Assembly (NCBI GenBank): GCA_942492935.1
Contig: OW818654.1
Span: forward strand, 2,604,001 to 2,668,000
Length of the DNA stretch: 64,000 nt
Source: JANJUO01 sp942492935
GTDB lineage: Bacteria; Bacteroidota; Ignavibacteria; Kapaibacteriales; UBA2268
Direction: 5' to 3'
Shown here: one piece after another, positions 36,237 to 45,117 of the stretch
Position numbering within the stretch: the stretch's first letter is position 1
How the letters are laid out: the number at the start of each line of letters is the position of its first letter
Notes under the pieces: generated by a model
Told to the model about the DNA's origin: nothing
What the model saw: the letters and a program-made list of their open reading frames with translations, nothing else
Databases searched by the model: none
Program-made: the position numbers and the translations under genes

Positions 36237-38680
36237 TTCAAAATAGTACAGTTAAATATGATTTTAGCATTTTAATTGCTGAAGATGATGAAGCATCATT
36301 GATGTTTATCAGTACTATGTTAAAGAAAAACTTCAATAAATTACATATTGCAAGAAACGGCGTAGAAGGTTTGGAGATGTATAAACAATTCAAACCTGAT
36401 ATTGTAGTAAGTGACGTTGGTATGCCTGAAATGAATGGTATCCAAATGTCTAAGTTTATCAAAGAAATTGACCCAGATGCAAAAATAATTTTAACAACCG
36501 CATTCGATAACAAAGAATTACTTATTGAATCTATAGAAATTGGTATTAATCATTATATTTCAAAGCCAATTGATAGGAATAAATTTTTTAATGCATTAAA
36601 TAAATTAATTTCTATATTGTTACTTGAAAAAGAAGTAAAAACCCAAAATGAATATATTCAATCTCTTTCTTCTGGACTTCACCATAGTTCATCTATGGTA
36701 TTAATATTTAATGTTGGCTTTAAAGTTGTTTATGTTAATCCCAAATTTGAACAAGTAACTGGCTTTAATTCTGATGATATTTTAGGTAAGAATTTATTAG
36801 AAATTGATTTTTATGATGTTTTTGACCCTACTTTTCAAGATTATAAAAAGTCAATCATAAAACAGAGAGAATGGAAAGGTGAATTCTTATGCAAAAAGAA
36901 AAGTGGTGATAAATTTTGGATACTATCCTCACTTTCACCAATTATATCATCTGAAGGAACTATTAAACAATTTGTTCAAGTGGCTGAAGATATAACTGCT
37001 CAAAAATCTGCTCAAGAAGAACTAAAAAAATCGCATAATATTCTCGAAGAAATGGTATTGCAAAGAACTGAGGAGCTTCAGATAATTAATGACAAGTTAA
37101 GAAAAGAAATACATCAAAGAATTACTTACGAAAAAGATTTAATTGCAGCTAAGGATATTGCAGAATCTGCTAATAAAGCCAAGAGTTTGTTTCTGGCTAA
37201 AGTTTCCCACGAATTAAGAACACCAATGAACGGTATTCTTGGAATGACTGGAATTTTGCTGGATTCAAATTTAGACCCAAAACAATTGAGGTCTTTACAA
37301 ATTGTAAAATACTCAGCTGATTCGTTGTTAACTATAATCAATGATATATTGGATTTTTCAAAAATTGAAGCTGGAAAGTTTAAATTAAATTTTTCAGATT
37401 TTTCAATCTATGAAATTATTGATGCTTGTTTAGAAATTATAGAACCACAATCAAAGCAAAAAGGATTGAAAATAGAGAAATCAATCGACTCAAACATACC
37501 TGATTTTCTTAACGGCGATCCTGCAAGATTGCAACAAATTTTGATAAATCTACTTGGGAATGCCATTAAATTTACAATTGTTGGCAATGTAAGTATTGAT
37601 GTCAAATTAAATAGCATTGATGATGATATTGTTGAAATTCTATTTTCAATTAAAGATACTGGAATTGGTATTCCAGAATCAATAAAAAATGAACTGTTTG
37701 AAAGTTTCTATCAAGCGGAACCAACAATGACACGCAGATATGGTGGTACAGGATTGGGACTTACAATTTCAAAAGAAATAATTGAATTAATGAATGGAAA
37801 AATTTGGTTTGAAAGTACTGAAAATGTTGGTAGTACATTTTATTTTACAGCTAATTTTATTATTACAAATGAGGAAAATAAATTGGTAAAATCAGATATA
37901 ACAGAAAAGAAAAAAATATCAGATTTGAGTAATTTAAATATCTTAATTGCAGAAGATAGCATCATTAATCAAGAAGTTATATCTGAGATTCTTAATCAAT
38001 TTAAAGTAAATTATGTAATAGCTAACAATGGGTTGGAAGCTATACAATTTTCAGCAGAAAGAAAATTTGATTTAATTTTTATGGATTTGCAAATGCCAAT
38101 TTTAGATGGTTTGTCTGCTACTACTCAAATAAGGAATAATGAACTTAATCCAAATAGTAATACATGTATAATTGCACTTACTGCTCATGCGGGTGATGAG
38201 CATAAAAAAGAATGTTTTGATTATGGTATGAATTCCGTTTTAACAAAACCTTTTAGTATTGATGATTTGGTTTATAAATTGGAAAATTTCAAATCTTTTC
38301 AAATTATTCCTGATTATAGCCCAGCAAACTTAAGCAATTTAATCAAATCTGTAAATAAAAATGAAGAAGTTATCAAAAAAGTGATAAATCACTTCATCAA
38401 TAACATACATCAAGAACTGCAATCAATCAATGATGATATTAATAGTAACAATTTAAAATCTGCAAGTGAAAAATCACACAAGCTAAAATCTGAAGTTGGC
38501 AATTTCGGTGCTTTCAAATCAATGAATTTAGCAAGAAGTTTGGAATTGTCAGCAAAAAATAATAATTTGGAAAGTTCGATTGATGCTTTTTTTGAATTGA
38601 ATAAAGAAATTATTTTATTATATGAATATTTGAAAAATTTATCAATAAGTGAATTTATTAAAAATTACAAGGATATATAG
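36233..38680 (+). CDS. Hybrid sensor kinase: REC-PAS-HisKA-HATPase-REC-HPt
   Basis: 815-residue cytoplasmic phosphorelay protein. Order: receiver 1 (about 10-130; VVSDVGMPEMNG), PAS (about 145-260; VYVNPKFEQVTGF), coiled coil, HisKA with His about 326 (KVSHELRTPMNG), HATPase (DTGIGIP, GGTGLGLTIS), receiver 2 (LIFMDLQMPILDG) and a C-terminal HPt with SEKSHKLKSEVGNFGA (His about 748). No membrane helix, so it likely senses an internal signal or another receiver. Its ATG overlaps the cheB stop by four bases. The usual HPt Gly after Lys is Ser here. Confidence 0.93.
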   Translation: MIQNSTVKYDFSILIAEDDEASLMFISTMLKKNFNKLHIARNGVEGLEMYKQFKPDIVVSDVGMPEMNGIQMSKFIKEIDPDAKIILTTAFDNKELLIESIEIGINHYISKPIDRNKFFNALNKLISILLLEKEVKTQNEYIQSLSSGLHHSSSMVLIFNVGFKVVYVNPKFEQVTGFNSDDILGKNLLEIDFYDVFDPTFQDYKKSIIKQREWKGEFLCKKKSGDKFWILSSLSPIISSEGTIKQFVQVAEDITAQKSAQEELKKSHNILEEMVLQRTEELQIINDKLRKEIHQRITYEKDLIAAKDIAESANKAKSLFLAKVSHELRTPMNGILGMTGILLDSNLDPKQLRSLQIVKYSADSLLTIINDILDFSKIEAGKFKLNFSDFSIYEIIDACLEIIEPQSKQKGLKIEKSIDSNIPDFLNGDPARLQQILINLLGNAIKFTIVGNVSIDVKLNSIDDDIVEILFSIKDTGIGIPESIKNELFESFYQAEPTMTRRYGGTGLGLTISKEIIELMNGKIWFESTENVGSTFYFTANFIITNEENKLVKSDITEKKKISDLSNLNILIAEDSIINQEVISEILNQFKVNYVIANNGLEAIQFSAERKFDLIFMDLQMPILDGLSATTQIRNNELNPNSNTCIIALTAHAGDEHKKECFDYGMNSVLTKPFSIDDLVYKLENFKSFQIIPDYSPANLSNLIKSVNKNEEVIKKVINHFINNIHQELQSINDDINSNNLKSASEKSHKLKSEVGNFGAFKSMNLARSLELSAKNNNLESSIDAFFELNKEIILLYEYLKNLSISEFIKNYKDI

Positions 38681-38683
38681 ATT

Positions 38684-39082
38684 ATGAAATTTTTAGTTTG
38701 TGAAGATGATTATATAACATCGCAAGTTATGCAAGAACTTATGCTTGCTTTTGGTGAATGTGATTTAGCTGAAGATGGGAAAAAATCTGTTGAATTATTT
38801 TCTGATGCATTGAAAAAAGATAAACCTTATTCTATGGTTTTTCTTGATATAATGATGCCTGAATTAGATGGACAAGGCGTACTTGCCAAAATTAGAGAAC
38901 TTGAAGCAGAACATAATATATTTGGTTTAGACTGTACTAAAGTAATAATGACATCTGCTCTTGATGATTATGAAAATATCAAAACGGCATTTAATCATCA
39001 ATGTGATGGTTATTTAGTTAAACCAGTTGAAAAAGATAAAATTATAGAATTATTAAATGAATTTGGAATGATTGCATTTTAA
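38684..39082 (+). CDS. Single-domain response regulator (CheY-like)
   Basis: 132-residue lone receiver. FLVCEDDYITSQ supplies the acidic pair, MVFLDIMMPELDG the phospho-Asp, VIMTSAL the Thr and GYLVKPVEK the Lys. It starts three bases after the hybrid kinase stop and ends the chemosensory run, so it is probably the relay or output partner of the hybrid kinase HPt domain or of CheA. It carries no output domain. Confidence 0.93.
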   Translation: MKFLVCEDDYITSQVMQELMLAFGECDLAEDGKKSVELFSDALKKDKPYSMVFLDIMMPELDGQGVLAKIRELEAEHNIFGLDCTKVIMTSALDDYENIKTAFNHQCDGYLVKPVEKDKIIELLNEFGMIAF

Positions 39083-39125
39083 AAAATTGAAATTAATGAA
39101 TTTTTGCAGAATTTTTACAATTTAA

Positions 39126-39167
39126 AAAAACACATTAACTTAATCTAAATTAATGTGTTTTTTTTAA
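39126..39167 (+). terminator. Terminator of the chemosensory operon
   Basis: AACACATTAA-type arm (about 39128-39139) pairs with TTAATGTGTT (39150-39159) and is followed by T8. It lies about 45 bp after the last receiver gene. A near-copy of this terminator ends the STAS gene at 51444. Confidence 0.85.
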
Positions 39168-39180
39168 TTTCAAAAAAAAT

Positions 39181-39400
39181 TAACCCAAGTTGCACTCTAT
39201 TGTCTATAAGTCCGAATAAAATCAATAATGATAATTTTTAATGGCTAACTACATATTTTTGGGTTGTAAATGGCATCGAGCTAATCTTCACATGCTTGTA
39301 TATTTCCTTCGCACCTTGGTTGGTCTTGAGTAATTTCTAATGATTATCTTATTATTATCTTTGTTTGTTATTGAAATTGTTACTGCCTTTCAGAACTGAA
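39181..39400 (-). pseudogene. Decayed copy A of a dispersed coding remnant, with conserved 64-bp end
   Basis: The first 64 bp (39181-39244) are nearly the same as 59534-59597 and the reverse of about 51530-51593. Read on the minus strand, this copy gives NIQACED-stop-LDAI and ends IDFIRTYRQ-stop, aligning with the better-kept copy at 59549, which reads NIQVCEEKLDAI and IDFIGTYTQ-stop. Several stops break copy A. It occupies most of the gap between the receiver gene and umuD. Function of the parent gene is unknown. Confidence 0.6.
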
Positions 39401-39493
39401 TAATCACAAATTATCTTTGATTTGAGTACCCCAAAAAAAATGATGTCCATATTTTCTATTCTAAAACAGAGATTAAATGAACTAAGTTCATAC

Positions 39494-39955
39494 TCAAATA
39501 ACTGAATGTATTACAGAACGCACTACTCCCCAAACTTCAAAATTCATTTCGGATGTAATTTCAATTTTCTTATATTTAGGATTTTCTGGTAGTAAAGCTA
39601 TTTTATTTTTCCCTATAGAGAGTCTTTTCACGGTTAATTCACCATCTATCACTGCAATTACTATATTGCCATCTTTAGGGTCTAAAGAGCGGTCAACAAC
39701 AAGAATATCGCCAGTATAGATACCAGCATTAATCATAGAATCCCCATTAACTCTAACAAAAAAAGTAGAAGCAGGGTTCTTAATAAGATGCTCATTCAAA
39801 TCTAATCTTCTTTCGAGATAATCATCTGCAGGAGATGGAAATCCTGCAGAAACAGATTCTAAAAATAAGGGTAGTTCAACTAAGCCATTGATTATCGGAG
39901 ATAATATTACAATCTCATCTGATTCAAATCTATTAATTTTAATTCTTTTTGCCAT
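39494..39955 (-). CDS. umuD: UmuD-like S24 autopeptidase (SOS mutagenesis)
   Basis: 153-residue LexA/UmuD-type protease without a DNA-binding domain. Self-cleavage is predicted at Ala37-Gly38 (ESVSAGFPSPADDY); the catalytic pair is Ser73 (NGDSMINAG) and Lys110 (LTVKRL). The spacings match E. coli UmuD (cleavage to Ser and Ser to Lys). RecA-stimulated cleavage would yield UmuD', a subunit of translesion polymerase V. No umuC follows, which is unusual. Its start overlaps the end of the upstream exported-protein gene by 17 bases. Confidence 0.9.
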   Translation of the reverse strand: MAKRIKINRFESDEIVILSPIINGLVELPLFLESVSAGFPSPADDYLERRLDLNEHLIKNPASTFFVRVNGDSMINAGIYTGDILVVDRSLDPKDGNIVIAVIDGELTVKRLSIGKNKIALLPENPKYKKIEITSEMNFEVWGVVRSVIHSVI

Positions 39956-40874
39956 TTATCTTTTTTATTGGTTTTTTGAGACTTTTTTCGGGAGCATTTC
40001 TTTTTTTTCCTGGTATAAACTTTTCTAATAGAAATTCTGCTGATGTGTAGTGCCAAGCTGGACTTCCATCTTCATCTTCTGGAGTGAAAATTCTAAGTTT
40101 CTGCTCAATATTAGCAAATTTATACACTGGAACCAAATCTTTCTTGCTGATATACATATTTCCAGAACCAGCAAGTATTGAAGTAACGGACATTTGCTCA
40201 TCTGGAGTTCTCAATATCATACTTCCTTGACCAGTACTTATATAAGTTAAATTGAGGCAAATTTGCCCTAAAGTATCTTTTTCTTCATAAGCTCTGAATA
40301 GTACAGTTCGTTCTATAAGTGGAAAAGGATTTCCATTTTCGGGAATGGTATCCAATGATTTTGATATCCAAGATTCTCTCATTGTTTTACAAAATCCATT
40401 TATGCCAAAAAATAAGTATGGATTGAATGCACTTCCCGGTGCCATTGCCAATTTTGACATATCATCAATTCCAGATTGAATTCTATTACCAAGTGAATCA
40501 ATTACCAAAAATACTTTTCTATTTAGCCAAGGCGTTGATTTTCTTTCAATATTTTTTTCTTTATCTTTGGATTCTATTGATTTATAATCAATTAGCTTGA
40601 TACTCAAATGATAATAGCCACTTTTCTTTCCTACAGAATCACAAACAACTTCATATAATTCATTCCTGATTCTCAGCAATGGTGATTCCATCCCAATAAT
40701 TATACTATCATGAGATACATTTCTATAATAAAGTGAATCACCTTGAAAAAAATTATATCTGTAACAAATAATTTCCTTAAATTCTTCTTGAATAGGTATT
40801 GAGTCATTTTGTGAATATACATTCAAAGAAAATAAAAATCCAAAAGCAATCGCAAATAACAATCTAATTTTCAT
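39939..40874 (-). CDS. Exported protein of unknown function
   Basis: About 311 residues with a signal peptide (KIRLLFAIAFGFLFSLNVYSQ) and a beta-rich body with repeated aromatic positions (ICYRYNFFQGDSLYYRN), ending in a Lys-rich tail. It resembles the DUF6263-type group of Bacteroidota envelope proteins but I cannot be sure. ATG 40874 is preferred over a TTG three codons earlier. It overlaps umuD by 17 bases, so both are probably co-expressed, though no functional link is known. Confidence 0.65.
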   Translation of the reverse strand: MKIRLLFAIAFGFLFSLNVYSQNDSIPIQEEFKEIICYRYNFFQGDSLYYRNVSHDSIIIGMESPLLRIRNELYEVVCDSVGKKSGYYHLSIKLIDYKSIESKDKEKNIERKSTPWLNRKVFLVIDSLGNRIQSGIDDMSKLAMAPGSAFNPYLFFGINGFCKTMRESWISKSLDTIPENGNPFPLIERTVLFRAYEEKDTLGQICLNLTYISTGQGSMILRTPDEQMSVTSILAGSGNMYISKKDLVPVYKFANIEQKLRIFTPEDEDGSPAWHYTSAEFLLEKFIPGKKRNAPEKSLKKPIKKINGKKN

Positions 40875-41029
40875 AATTATCAAATTACATTAATTTTAAA
40901 TAATTAAGAATAAACAATTTTCTTGTTAATTTATTGTATTAAATTAGATAATTATTTTATTACTGTTGATTTGAAGTAAATGGTGTTCAAGTAAAAGAAG
41001 TGGCATATCTAAAAAGTGGATTAATTCAA

Positions 41030-41222
41030 CCGATGAAACCACGTCATCGGATGAACAGAAAACTAAAAAAACCCTTCCGAAGGTTTCGAACCTTCGGAAG
41101 GGTAAAATAAAATAGATGTCCGACACTTTAAAAGTGTCTGACATCTTGAACGCTTCTTGATAATTTAGTTGGACTCCACCTCTAAGGTGGCGTCCATCTA
41201 TATTAGAAATGACTTCGGAAGT
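41030..41222. repeat. Second cluster of small hairpins
   Basis: The 361-bp gap between the exported-protein gene and the aspartase gene has no ORF I trust. It holds a chain of palindromes: 41030-41050 (CCGATGA/TCATCGG), 41071-41103 (15-bp arms), about 41114-41144 (GATGTCCGACACTTT paired with AAGTGTCTGACATC, one mismatch), about 41173-41199 (GGACTCCACC/GGTGGCGTCC) and about 41211-41223 (GACTTC/GAAGTC). The style matches 4181-4360. Confidence 0.7.
41065..41103 (-). terminator. Terminator of the cNMP-aspartase gene
   Basis: A perfect 15-bp inverted repeat (ACCCTTCCGAAGGTT and its complement, loop TCG) is followed on the minus strand by T6. It lies about 130 bp beyond the stop at 41236, with other hairpins between, so termination may also occur earlier. 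Confidence 0.7.
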
Positions 41223-41235
41223 CTAAGATTAAAAA

Positions 41236-43104
41236 TTATTTCATTTTTCTTGGCTTGATCATATTTTCTGGTTTCAAAATATCATCAAGTTCTTCTTTTG
41301 ATAATAGATTTTTTTCGAGAACAAGTTCATATACGCCGCGACCCGATTCAAGTGCTTCTTTTGCCAAGATAGTGCTTGTTTCATAACCAAGTACAGGATT
41401 TAATGCTGTAACTAAACCAATGCTATTCTCTACGAACATTCTGCATTTGTCCACATTAGCTGTAATTCCATCTATACAACGATATTTTAAAGTTGCCATT
41501 CCATTTCTTAGCATTGAAATTGATTCAAGAATACTTTGAGCTATGACCGGCTCCATTACATTAAGTTGTAATTGACCAGCTTCGGCGGCAAGTGTTACTG
41601 TTAAATCATTACCAATTACTTTATATGCAATTTGATTAACTACTTCAGGAATAACAGGATTTACTTTACCTGGCATAATTGATGAACCCGGTTGCATAGG
41701 AGGCAAATTAATCTCACCAAAACCAGTTCTTGGACCAGATGACAACAATCTCAAATCATTGCAAATCTTTGATAATTTAACTGCAAGTCGCTTTACCGCA
41801 GATGAGTATATTACGAAGCTACCAGTATCTTGAGTTGCTTCAACAAGATTTGCTGCTAACACAACAGGAAGATTAGTAACTTCCCTCATAGCATCAATTA
41901 CAAGTTTGCTATATTCAGGGTCAGAATTGATTCCAGTTCCAATAGCTGTACCACCCATATTTGATTCGAGGAATAATTTAGAATTTTCATTCAATCTAAG
42001 AATTTCTTCTTCTAAAGTAACTGCAAACGCTTCAAATTCCTGTCCTAATGTCATTGGAACTGCGTCTTGTAATTGAGTTCTCCCCATTTTAATAACTTCA
42101 GAAAATTCTTTAGCTTTATTTCTGAATGAATCAATTAATTCAGACAACACACTTACTAACTGTTGATTCTCATAAGTAATTGCAAGTTTGATGGCTGTTG
42201 GATAAGCATCATTTGTTGATTGTGAAAGATTAACATGATTATTTGGATGACAATATTCATATTCTCCTTTTTTATGTCCCATCAATTCCAATGCTCTATT
42301 GGCAATTACTTCATTAGCGTTCATATTTGTAGAAGTACCAGCACCACCTTGAATCATATCAACAACAAAATGAACGTGATACTTTCCGAGTATAATTTCA
42401 TCGCAAGCATTACACATAGCATCAAAAATCTCTTTGCTAAATAATCCAAGTTTATAATTTGCAATAGCAGCAGCTTTTTTTACTTGAGCTAATGCAATAA
42501 TTATAGTCGGATAATGACTTAGTGGAATTCCTGTTATATTGAAATTTTCCAATCCACGTAAAGTTTGCACTCCATAGTAATATTCATCTGGAACATCTCT
42601 TTCACCCAATAAATCATGCTCTAAACGAGTTTCACCTGAAGCATATTGAGCAGAAGCACCTACTACCTGATTAGTTGTAACTCTCATTCTTCTTGAAATC
42701 AATCTTGAAATTTTTGAAAGAATTTTGAGCATAGTTTGATAATCAGATTCAATCATTGAACGGAAATTTTCTCTTGATATACAAAGCAAAGTACAATTTT
42801 CACTTGCTCTTGCTGATGTTGAGTGTGGATAATCATCAAGTAACGAACCTTCACCAAGAAAATCATTTGCAGAAAAAATCCTTAATATTTTTTCGTTACC
42901 AAAAGGATTCTTTTTAATTAACTCGACTTTTCCATTAAAGATTATAAATAGATATTTTCTTTGAGCATTCTCAACAAACAAATACTCTTTTTCACTGAAA
43001 TTTTTAATTTCCACAATTTTTAAAATTGATGAAAATTCAACATCATTCAAATCCTTAAATAATTCAATATTTTTAAGAAAATTTAAGATTACTTCGTTAT
43101 TCAT
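41236..43104 (-). CDS. Aspartate ammonia-lyase with N-terminal cyclic-nucleotide-binding domain
   Basis: 622 residues, about 150 longer than normal aspartase. Residues about 1-140 form a cNMP-binding (CAP/CRP-type) fold: FSEKEYLFVENAQ, LFIIFNGKVELI, FLGEGSLLDDYPHSTSARA, the last being the phosphate-binding cassette with Gly-Glu and Arg. Residues about 155-620 are a full fumarase/aspartase lyase with EHDLLGERDVPDEYYYG and the signature GSSIMPGKVNPV (about 472-483). The enzyme converts aspartate to fumarate and ammonia. The fusion suggests allosteric control by cAMP or cGMP. Single gene ending at a hairpin cluster. Confidence 0.93.
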   Translation of the reverse strand: MNNEVILNFLKNIELFKDLNDVEFSSILKIVEIKNFSEKEYLFVENAQRKYLFIIFNGKVELIKKNPFGNEKILRIFSANDFLGEGSLLDDYPHSTSARASENCTLLCISRENFRSMIESDYQTMLKILSKISRLISRRMRVTTNQVVGASAQYASGETRLEHDLLGERDVPDEYYYGVQTLRGLENFNITGIPLSHYPTIIIALAQVKKAAAIANYKLGLFSKEIFDAMCNACDEIILGKYHVHFVVDMIQGGAGTSTNMNANEVIANRALELMGHKKGEYEYCHPNNHVNLSQSTNDAYPTAIKLAITYENQQLVSVLSELIDSFRNKAKEFSEVIKMGRTQLQDAVPMTLGQEFEAFAVTLEEEILRLNENSKLFLESNMGGTAIGTGINSDPEYSKLVIDAMREVTNLPVVLAANLVEATQDTGSFVIYSSAVKRLAVKLSKICNDLRLLSSGPRTGFGEINLPPMQPGSSIMPGKVNPVIPEVVNQIAYKVIGNDLTVTLAAEAGQLQLNVMEPVIAQSILESISMLRNGMATLKYRCIDGITANVDKCRMFVENSIGLVTALNPVLGYETSTILAKEALESGRGVYELVLEKNLLSKEELDDILKPENMIKPRKMK

Positions 43105-43347
43105 TTTAATTTACCTGTAATTTAATAAATTTTTGCAAACTTTTTTGAAATTTGCTGCAAAAAAAAAGTAAATTAAGTTAAATGAATGAAATTTCATAAT
43201 AAATAAAATATTTCCTCAATAAAAAATTATAAAAGTATATTAAATCATTTCAATTCCTAAATTTTCCAATTTATCAATTCAGAATCAATAATTTATAATT
43301 GTTACCACAGAAATATTTTAACAAGTGATAAGTAATGCAAATAATAA

Positions 43348-43578
43348 TTATGCATTTTTGTTTACTAGAATTCCCTTTTTACTCAAATCACTTTCTCTGA
43401 ATATTTCAATATTGCCATTAATATTATAAAAAAAATCACCAATTTTATTTCCAGAATAAGAATTATTGTAATTTGGAGAGTATTTTTTTTCATTCTCTTT
43501 TACAAACCCAATAGTATTTAAACTTACTACCTTACTTATTCCTTTAATAAATGCACTATTTAATTTTGCTGTATTCAT
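43348..43578 (-). CDS. Small hypothetical protein
   Basis: 76 residues, no recognisable domain. It looks real because ATG 43578 has GGAG eight bases upstream and a TATATTTG (-7 type) box precedes it by about 27 bases. Sequence is polar with Asn/Ser/Tyr-rich middle (SPNYNNSYSGN) and no signal peptide or membrane segment. It lies between the aspartase and the transposase-like gene; no link can be proved. Confidence 0.5.
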   Translation of the reverse strand: MNTAKLNSAFIKGISKVVSLNTIGFVKENEKKYSPNYNNSYSGNKIGDFFYNINGNIEIFRESDLSKKGILVNKNA

Positions 43579-43604
43579 TTCAAATTCTCCATTTATATCA
43601 CATA

Positions 43605-43612
43605 CAAATATA
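43605..43612 (-). promoter_or_regulatory. Candidate -7 promoter box for the small gene at 43348
   Basis: The minus strand reads TATATTTG, an exact TAnnTTTG match, followed about 26 bases later by the start codon with a good ribosome site. A clear -33 TTTG is not seen. Confidence 0.4.
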
Positions 43613-43730
43613 TCGGTTTTGTATGTTATGAAAATCTAAGGGTAAATACTGAATTTATAAATAACAGAATAAAAAATTGTAAATTTCATACAAAAAATTA
43701 AAATTAATAAAATTATTTAGTAACTTTATC

Positions 43731-44864
43731 TCATATTATACAACAATCTACAATTTCTAATTTACATTCACTTGAGATTAAAGGTAATTCGACACATCTT
43801 GCTAAAATTTCAATGATAAATTTTGTTCCTAATGGTTGTTCTTTATTGATATTTAAATTTCTCGCATTGATATTTTTTAAATAGTTCTGAAAATTATAAT
43901 CGATGGGTTGTTGAATAAAATATGAAAATTGAGAAAAATTATCAATTTTTTTAAGCATTTCTCTTGTAATCCATAAATTAACTATTGGAGATGGGTCATC
44001 TTTAATCAAATGAAATTTCTCAAATCTTTTTTGAAAATTTGTGAGTAAATGTTCAATTCGGTGCTTTGGGAAGGAGTCGTTTCGCAATCTTATTCTTGAA
44101 AAAAATAAATTTTGTTTTGATAGTAACCAATCAGTTAGTTCTTTATCATCTTTAAAATTAAAGTATTTTGTTAAATTTTTATTTGTACTTTGTGAGTAAT
44201 TTTTTACTGAATCAAATATAATTTTTTTATTTAATTGCATCTTTGATAAACAGCAAGAAATTTCTTTTTCGCGGATATTTCTATGAAAATTAAACTTTAA
44301 TTGTGCATCTGGAAAATAATCAGAAATAGTTTTTTTTATAATTTGTGAATTGATTGAAAAAAAAGTATTTGGATAATAACCCCTATCTTTCAATCTGCCA
44401 AGAAGAATTCCCCACGATTCAGAATCCTCAATTTGTACTAATTCATATCCAATAATATTCATTGATATTGCATCTACAGCAACTAACAAATTCATTGTAT
44501 TATCAATTTTTGAGAATGAGGAACGAAATTTACGAGAAGCTAATACAATTATGCCTGAACTTTTTACATTTGAAAAATTATCAATAAAATTTTCCCAGTG
44601 AATAAATGAATTAAAATAATTTCTCATTTTAATATTTATTCTCATGGGTGAGGTTTGACATAATTTTACCAAATCTCTATAACTACTTCCATTTAGATAC
44701 ATTTCAGCAAGTTCGGGCATAGTCGCTTTAACTGCGTTATTCTGTTTTTCTGTCCAAGTTTTAAGGCATGTTTTACATCTAAATCTATTATTCCCGATAG
44801 GCGTTTTCCCAAATCGGATAACATTTTCACTATTACAATTTATACATATAGTTTGATTTTTCAT
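43731..44864 (-). CDS. Transposase-like protein with zinc ribbon and altered catalytic residues
   Basis: 377-residue intact ORF. N-terminal InsA-like ribbon (CINCNSENV...RCKTCLKTWTE, four Cys at 7,10,30,33), a helix-turn-helix-like part (YLNGSSYRDLVKLCQTSP), then a transposase-type core similar to zinc-ribbon mutator-like transposases. Positions where relatives have Asp are changed: VLASRKF (Ala109 for the VLDG Asp) and FFSINSQ (Asn172 for the SDG Asp); Glu271 (RIEHLL) remains. Neither terminal inverted repeats nor target duplication is visible. It is either a decayed or, since the frame is intact, a domesticated transposase. Alignment to the catalytic sites is by eye. Confidence 0.65.
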   Translation of the reverse strand: MKNQTICINCNSENVIRFGKTPIGNNRFRCKTCLKTWTEKQNNAVKATMPELAEMYLNGSSYRDLVKLCQTSPMRINIKMRNYFNSFIHWENFIDNFSNVKSSGIIVLASRKFRSSFSKIDNTMNLLVAVDAISMNIIGYELVQIEDSESWGILLGRLKDRGYYPNTFFSINSQIIKKTISDYFPDAQLKFNFHRNIREKEISCCLSKMQLNKKIIFDSVKNYSQSTNKNLTKYFNFKDDKELTDWLLSKQNLFFSRIRLRNDSFPKHRIEHLLTNFQKRFEKFHLIKDDPSPIVNLWITREMLKKIDNFSQFSYFIQQPIDYNFQNYLKNINARNLNINKEQPLGTKFIIEILARCVELPLISSECKLEIVDCCII

Positions 44865-45052
44865 TTTTTACTGCAACAAATCTCATAGTTTTAAAATTTT
44901 CTATTTATTGGAATCAATTAGTATTTTGAAACTTAGTCAATAGATTAAAATTTCACTAAATCTTTATCAAATGTACAAGAAAATCATATTATTTAGATTA
45001 AATTCCAGATTAATCAACAAATAATTTATAAAATTAAAAATTTTGTTTGAGA

Positions 45053-45080
45053 TTGACAAATAAAAGTTTTAATTTAGAAT
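45053..45080 (+). promoter_or_regulatory. Possible sigma70-type promoter for the STAS gene
   Basis: TTGACA (45053-45058), 16 bases, TAGAAT (45075-45080), then about 37 bases to the ATG. The hexamers are good, but background AT content is high and the group often uses a different consensus. Confidence 0.3.
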
Positions 45081-45117
45081 TTAGATGAATTAGTAATTAA
45101 TAAAAACTTGGTGAAAA

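Noticed and set aside
40944..41144. 66-residue minus-strand ORF
   Set aside because: It reads through the hairpin array at 41030-41144 and has no domain or start signal.
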